From: Dryas octopetala
Taxonomy: Eukaryota; Streptophyta; Magnoliopsida; Rosales; Rosaceae
Direction of reading: 5' to 3'
Length of the DNA stretch: 64,000 nucleotides
NCBI GenBank assembly: GCA_963921425.1
Contig: OY992840.1
Location: 14,076,501-14,140,500, forward strand
Part shown: piece after piece, positions 60,961 through 64,000 of the stretch
Position numbering within the stretch: the stretch's first letter is position 1
How the letters are laid out: each line of letters begins with the position of its first letter
Position numbers and translations under genes: made by a program
Notes under the pieces: model-generated
Database searches by the model: none
Told to the model about the DNA's origin: nothing
The model's input: only the letters and a program-made list of their open reading frames with translations

Positions 60961-62270
60961 ATCTTTCAAAAAAAACCTTTTATCTTTCAACCAATGCACA
61001 ATGCACTATACTCTTGTGTACATAACTCACCATATTGCACATGTTTCCCGTGTGCGAAAGTAGGAAAAAAACATTATTTCATGATTCAATAGGACAATAT
61101 GCAAATATCATTTTCGTAATCCAAAGATAATGATACTTTCCGTCTGTTATTACATCTATGGGTCATGGTCATTAGTGCATTTGGTTAATTAACTCTTAGG
61201 GTTACTAACATATTCACTTTTTCTTTTTTGATGGTGGGAGTGAAAATTCAAACTTGAATCCTCTTTAAGAGAAAAAAACCAATTTGACCAAATACTAATT
61301 ATTTGAATATATGTAGACTTAAATGCTATGAAGGTAACAACACTATTATCCTTCACTCCTTTGGTTTCCTTATCTCGAAGCCTCTTTTTATTAATCCCAA
61401 GAGTTCATAAGTTTCACATGTTAAACTTGACCAACATAGATGTCAAAACCATTTTGGAATCGACTATTTCAAATTTTCAAAACTAGAGTTTTACAAGCAT
61501 TTTGTTTTTATATATAAATATTGTAAGCATGCAAAATATGAAGGGCGTTAATGTTATTGCAGTCAATTAATTAAGGAAAATAGTGATAGCTAGTTTCATC
61601 TCTTTACTTCAAATTTTGTGTCAATAAAACCAATGTCCTGTTATGAGAAATGAGAAGGATAGACTGAAGGGTATTTAAGGCGTGGTCAGTGTGGTCCCAG
61701 ATAGTACTTGTCCTATTCACAACATGATAAGCTATTTGCTGCATTTGAACATGTTATTTGCTGCAACATATTTTCTTTTCTTTTTTTTGCTGGGCTTATT
61801 TGCTGAATTTGAACATGTTATATATTTTCCCTTTTCCTTTAAGCAGTGAACAACTATACATGTTATTTGCAGCTACGTGCCCCAATACTTGTCAACATTA
61901 CATGTTAGAAGAAATGTGCTTTGAAGTGTTTGAGATGTTAAACCTTAAGGCACAAAATGAATGTTGCAGATTTGGGAAATTTTGTAGTGTCTGCAAGCCA
62001 GTTTAATAGGCTAATCTAATCACTTTGCAAGCTCATTTTCTGATCTTATTGGATACGACTATAATTACAGGTTATGCTAATTAATAAAGATGATGCCCGT
62101 TTCAACAACTATTTGTTTGTTTTAACTTTTAATGACATGGTCAATGGGCGCGATTCTCAGGAGTCTAGCATAATAAATACTGTAACACCCTTTACCATCA
62201 ATTGTGAACAGTTTTAGATTTGTGAGGGTTGAAATTTAGAATGAATAAGTTTACTACTCGTCTCATATTC
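60961..62270. other. AT-rich region without a recognised gene
   Basis: Short frames exist (for example near 61758-62006) but show no family resemblance or splice context. A duplicated phrase (TTTGAACATGTTAT with TTTGCTG) occurs at about 61745 and 61810. Nothing else is supported. Confidence 0.45.
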
Positions 62271-62276
62271 ATTATT

Positions 62277-62546
62277 TTATTAAAACTTAAACTATGAGAA
62301 ATGGTAAAATAATGTACATCTAACTAACACTCTTTTTCACTTATATTCCCGATTGAAGAAAAAAAAAATGAAGACATAGAAAAACATGCAACCCCACCTT
62401 GTACCTTACAAACTAACAAACAAGTGGGGATTTGGGGATTCTAGAATTTGAACTCAAGACTTTAATACTATATTAAACAACTATTGAATCTCAAAAACCA
62501 GTTATGTAATGAACCAATAATATATATATATATATCCAAGTTAATA
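62277..62546 (-). mobile_element. Second, more decayed copy of the TRIM/SMART-like element
   Basis: The right repeat (about 62471-62546) aligns with the 72-bp LTRs at 18267/18463 (shared AAACAAC, ATTGAA-like, AATGAACCAATAAT, CCAAGTTAA). A shorter left repeat (about 62277-62329) aligns with their distal two thirds (GAGAAATG...AATAATGTACATC..ACTAACA). The interior shares AGAC/GATGTAGA-like and ACCCCACC-like blocks. Orientation is as in the first copy. It is older and more worn. Confidence 0.55.
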
Positions 62547-62581
62547 TTGATATCTTTGCTAAAAGGTCCAAAAGCCAACTT

Positions 62582-62808
62582 TAAGGTGTTGTAAGAGTTG
62601 GTTTGGAGATGTAGCTATAAACCCATGCACCCGAGTTCAAGTTTTCATTTCGACCCTTGGAGTCGGGTAGCAAGGGAGATAAAATTTCTTGTGAATTCCC
62701 AGGCCCAGTGTGGACTGTCTGCCTTTGATTGACCAAAAAAATTAGTCTGGTGCACGAAATCTGGCCTAAGATACCATCGGTTAAAAAAAAAAAAAAAAAA
62801 AAAAAAAG
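62582..62808 (+). mobile_element. tRNA-derived SINE with poly(A) tail
   Basis: The body ends in a run of about 25 A (62783-62807) and is flanked by a direct repeat GGTCCAAAAGCCAA(C/T)TT at 62565-62581 and 62809-62825, a target-site duplication of about 17 bp. A B-box-like sequence GAGTTCAAGTTTT lies at about 62634-62646, some 50 bp from the 5' end, as expected for RNA polymerase III promoters. An A box is not clear. No coding frame. The family is not assigned. Confidence 0.82.
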
Positions 62809-62825
62809 GGTCCAAAAGCCAATTT

Positions 62826-64000
62826 GTAATTGTAGCCTTTATTTGACCTTTGAATTTAGAGATTCAAATATATGGTTGAGACACGATTAAATAGCAAGAG
62901 TTGTGCAGAGAGATGGGGATGAGATTAGAGCAGCCAGGAGGTAGTTCCTTGTAGCTCCAGAGGGAATAATTTTCAGAGGATGATATGGTTGATGTAAAAG
63001 GAAACCCAAGCATCTCGTGATGTCTTTCTGTTCACCGCCACCTACTACCCAATCGAACCTCTCTTTCTCATTCACTTTTCTTTTTCTCTTTCCAGTATCT
63101 GTGGTTGCTCAACGGTTACTTCCCCCATCTCTTTGCCCTTGCCCCTTGGTCTGTCTAGTGCCATTTCATCTTTCCCAAGTAGTAATCAAACTCTCAGCTG
63201 GGTGGCTCAAATTTTATCAACATTTTTTCGGACAATCTTACATATATCTACAAAGATTTTTATAAAAATTGTCTTGTAAACTAATATAGCAATCGAGATG
63301 ATATGTCACATACATTACATTGTCCTATTAATGTACATGTTCTCTATGAAATTTTCAGTGATTGATGTGACATGATTGCATTTAGCTCAACTCTTTTACT
63401 TGTTTTTCCTTTCATTATGTCAAGCCAAGTTGGAAAAGGACAGCAGCAATTGGATGCGTTAATCCTAATTTGCCTTGAAATTTAAACTTGGGTGAGTTCG
63501 TACAAATTTAAAAATTACTAATCCAAACAAATTATGATTGAGTTGAGTTTGAAAGCTCAACTGTCTCAATTCAACTTGAATTTACTCAAATTCTCTATTT
63601 AAATTCTAATTCATATTCTCAACTTGAATTTACAACTAGTTAAGTTAAGGTCAAATTTGAATCGACTCTTCAACTCACCCGACTTGCAATCCAAAACTCA
63701 TCCATTCAAATTACATCTCGTACGCTTCTTATTTGGTAACTGACACATAGGGTGACAAAGGTTAACCTCAATTTTTTTTAAAATCTTAGATCCAAATGCT
63801 TATCAAACAACATAGCATAAGAGATTCATTTCCTTCGGTCCCAATATACTGAGGAGTATTACATGTAAATAAGTGTATTGAAAGTAGCTAGAAAACCTCA
63901 TTTATATCATATGGACCCACTAAATCTATAATATATAACATATCTCAAGTGGAAATATGGACCACAATGAAAGTGTAATCAATGTTAAATGGAAGAGATG
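62826..64000. other. Gene-free right end of the window
   Basis: AT-rich sequence follows the SINE. A pyrimidine-rich stretch at 63050-63180 gives short plus-strand frames without family resemblance. A degenerate repeat of CAACTTGAATTTACNA-type phrases lies at 63560-63640. Nothing else is supported. Confidence 0.45.

Noticed and set aside
61758-62006. 82-aa frame in the right spacer
   Set aside because: No homology by eye, AT-rich composition and no exon context.

Overview
This is plant nuclear DNA, most likely from a eudicot (rosid type; Rosaceae would fit but is not proven). It is AT-rich, its genes have many short introns with GT-AG borders, and it carries retroelements, MITEs, a SINE and many microsatellites. 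Five protein-coding genes can be modelled with intact frames: SRP68 (+, 1240-12952, 13 exons, 601 aa), an ACAP-type ARF-GAP of the AGD1/AGD3 class (+, 16752-26719, 20 exons, 813 aa), a P-class PPR protein (-, 31760-28674, intronless, 1028 aa), the auxin response factor ARF2 (+, 50566-54896, 14 exons, 849 aa) and an ICE1/SCREAM-type bHLH factor (-, 59423-56740, 4 exons, 547 aa). A sixth, small gene (+, 34047-36301, 3 exons, about 173 aa) encodes a single-pass membrane protein that I do not recognise.

From memory, the order SRP68 - AGD1 - PPR - ARF2 matches consecutive Arabidopsis chromosome 5 loci (At5g61970, At5g61980, At5g61990, At5g62000). The core of the window is therefore an old, conserved block. 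Lineage-specific features are the large spacers, the small gene and the neighbouring ICE1. The genes do not form a pathway: they serve protein targeting, vesicle traffic, organelle RNA processing, auxin response, and cold/stomatal transcription control.

Layout. 1-205: 28-bp tandem repeats. 514-925: inverted-repeat MITE upstream of SRP68. SRP68 intron 7 is about 7.1 kb because it holds a young Ty1-copia element (3648-9080, antisense) and, 0.5 kb further on, a solo copia LTR (9619-10289, sense). Each has a perfect 5-bp target-site duplication. 13-14.5 kb: repeat-rich spacer. AGD intron 3 holds a tiny TRIM/SMART-like element (18267-18534), and a diverged relative lies near 62.3-62.55 kb. 32007-33447: a 1.44-kb non-autonomous Mutator-like hairpin with arms of about 0.5 kb and a 9-bp duplication, between the divergent PPR gene and small gene. 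36.3-50.5 kb: long AT-rich spacer with a 338-bp TRIM (41286-41623), several tandem repeats and two GC-richer promoter-like islands without a recognisable gene. 54.9-56.7 kb: ARF2/ICE1 convergent spacer with a hAT-like remnant. 59.6-64 kb: repeats, a SINE with target-site duplication, and no gene.

Regulatory points visible in the sequence are a near-perfect TAS3 tasiR-ARF target site inside ARF2, short upstream ORFs in the ARF2 leader, a GC-AG intron in the AGD gene, and a conserved SUMO/phospho-site region in the ICE1-like protein. I found no convincing wholly new multi-gene system. The least ordinary observations are the miniature LTR elements, the MULE hairpin, the two orphan promoter-like islands, and a possible alternative exon in the small membrane-protein gene. 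Family names rest on recognition by eye; no database search was possible.
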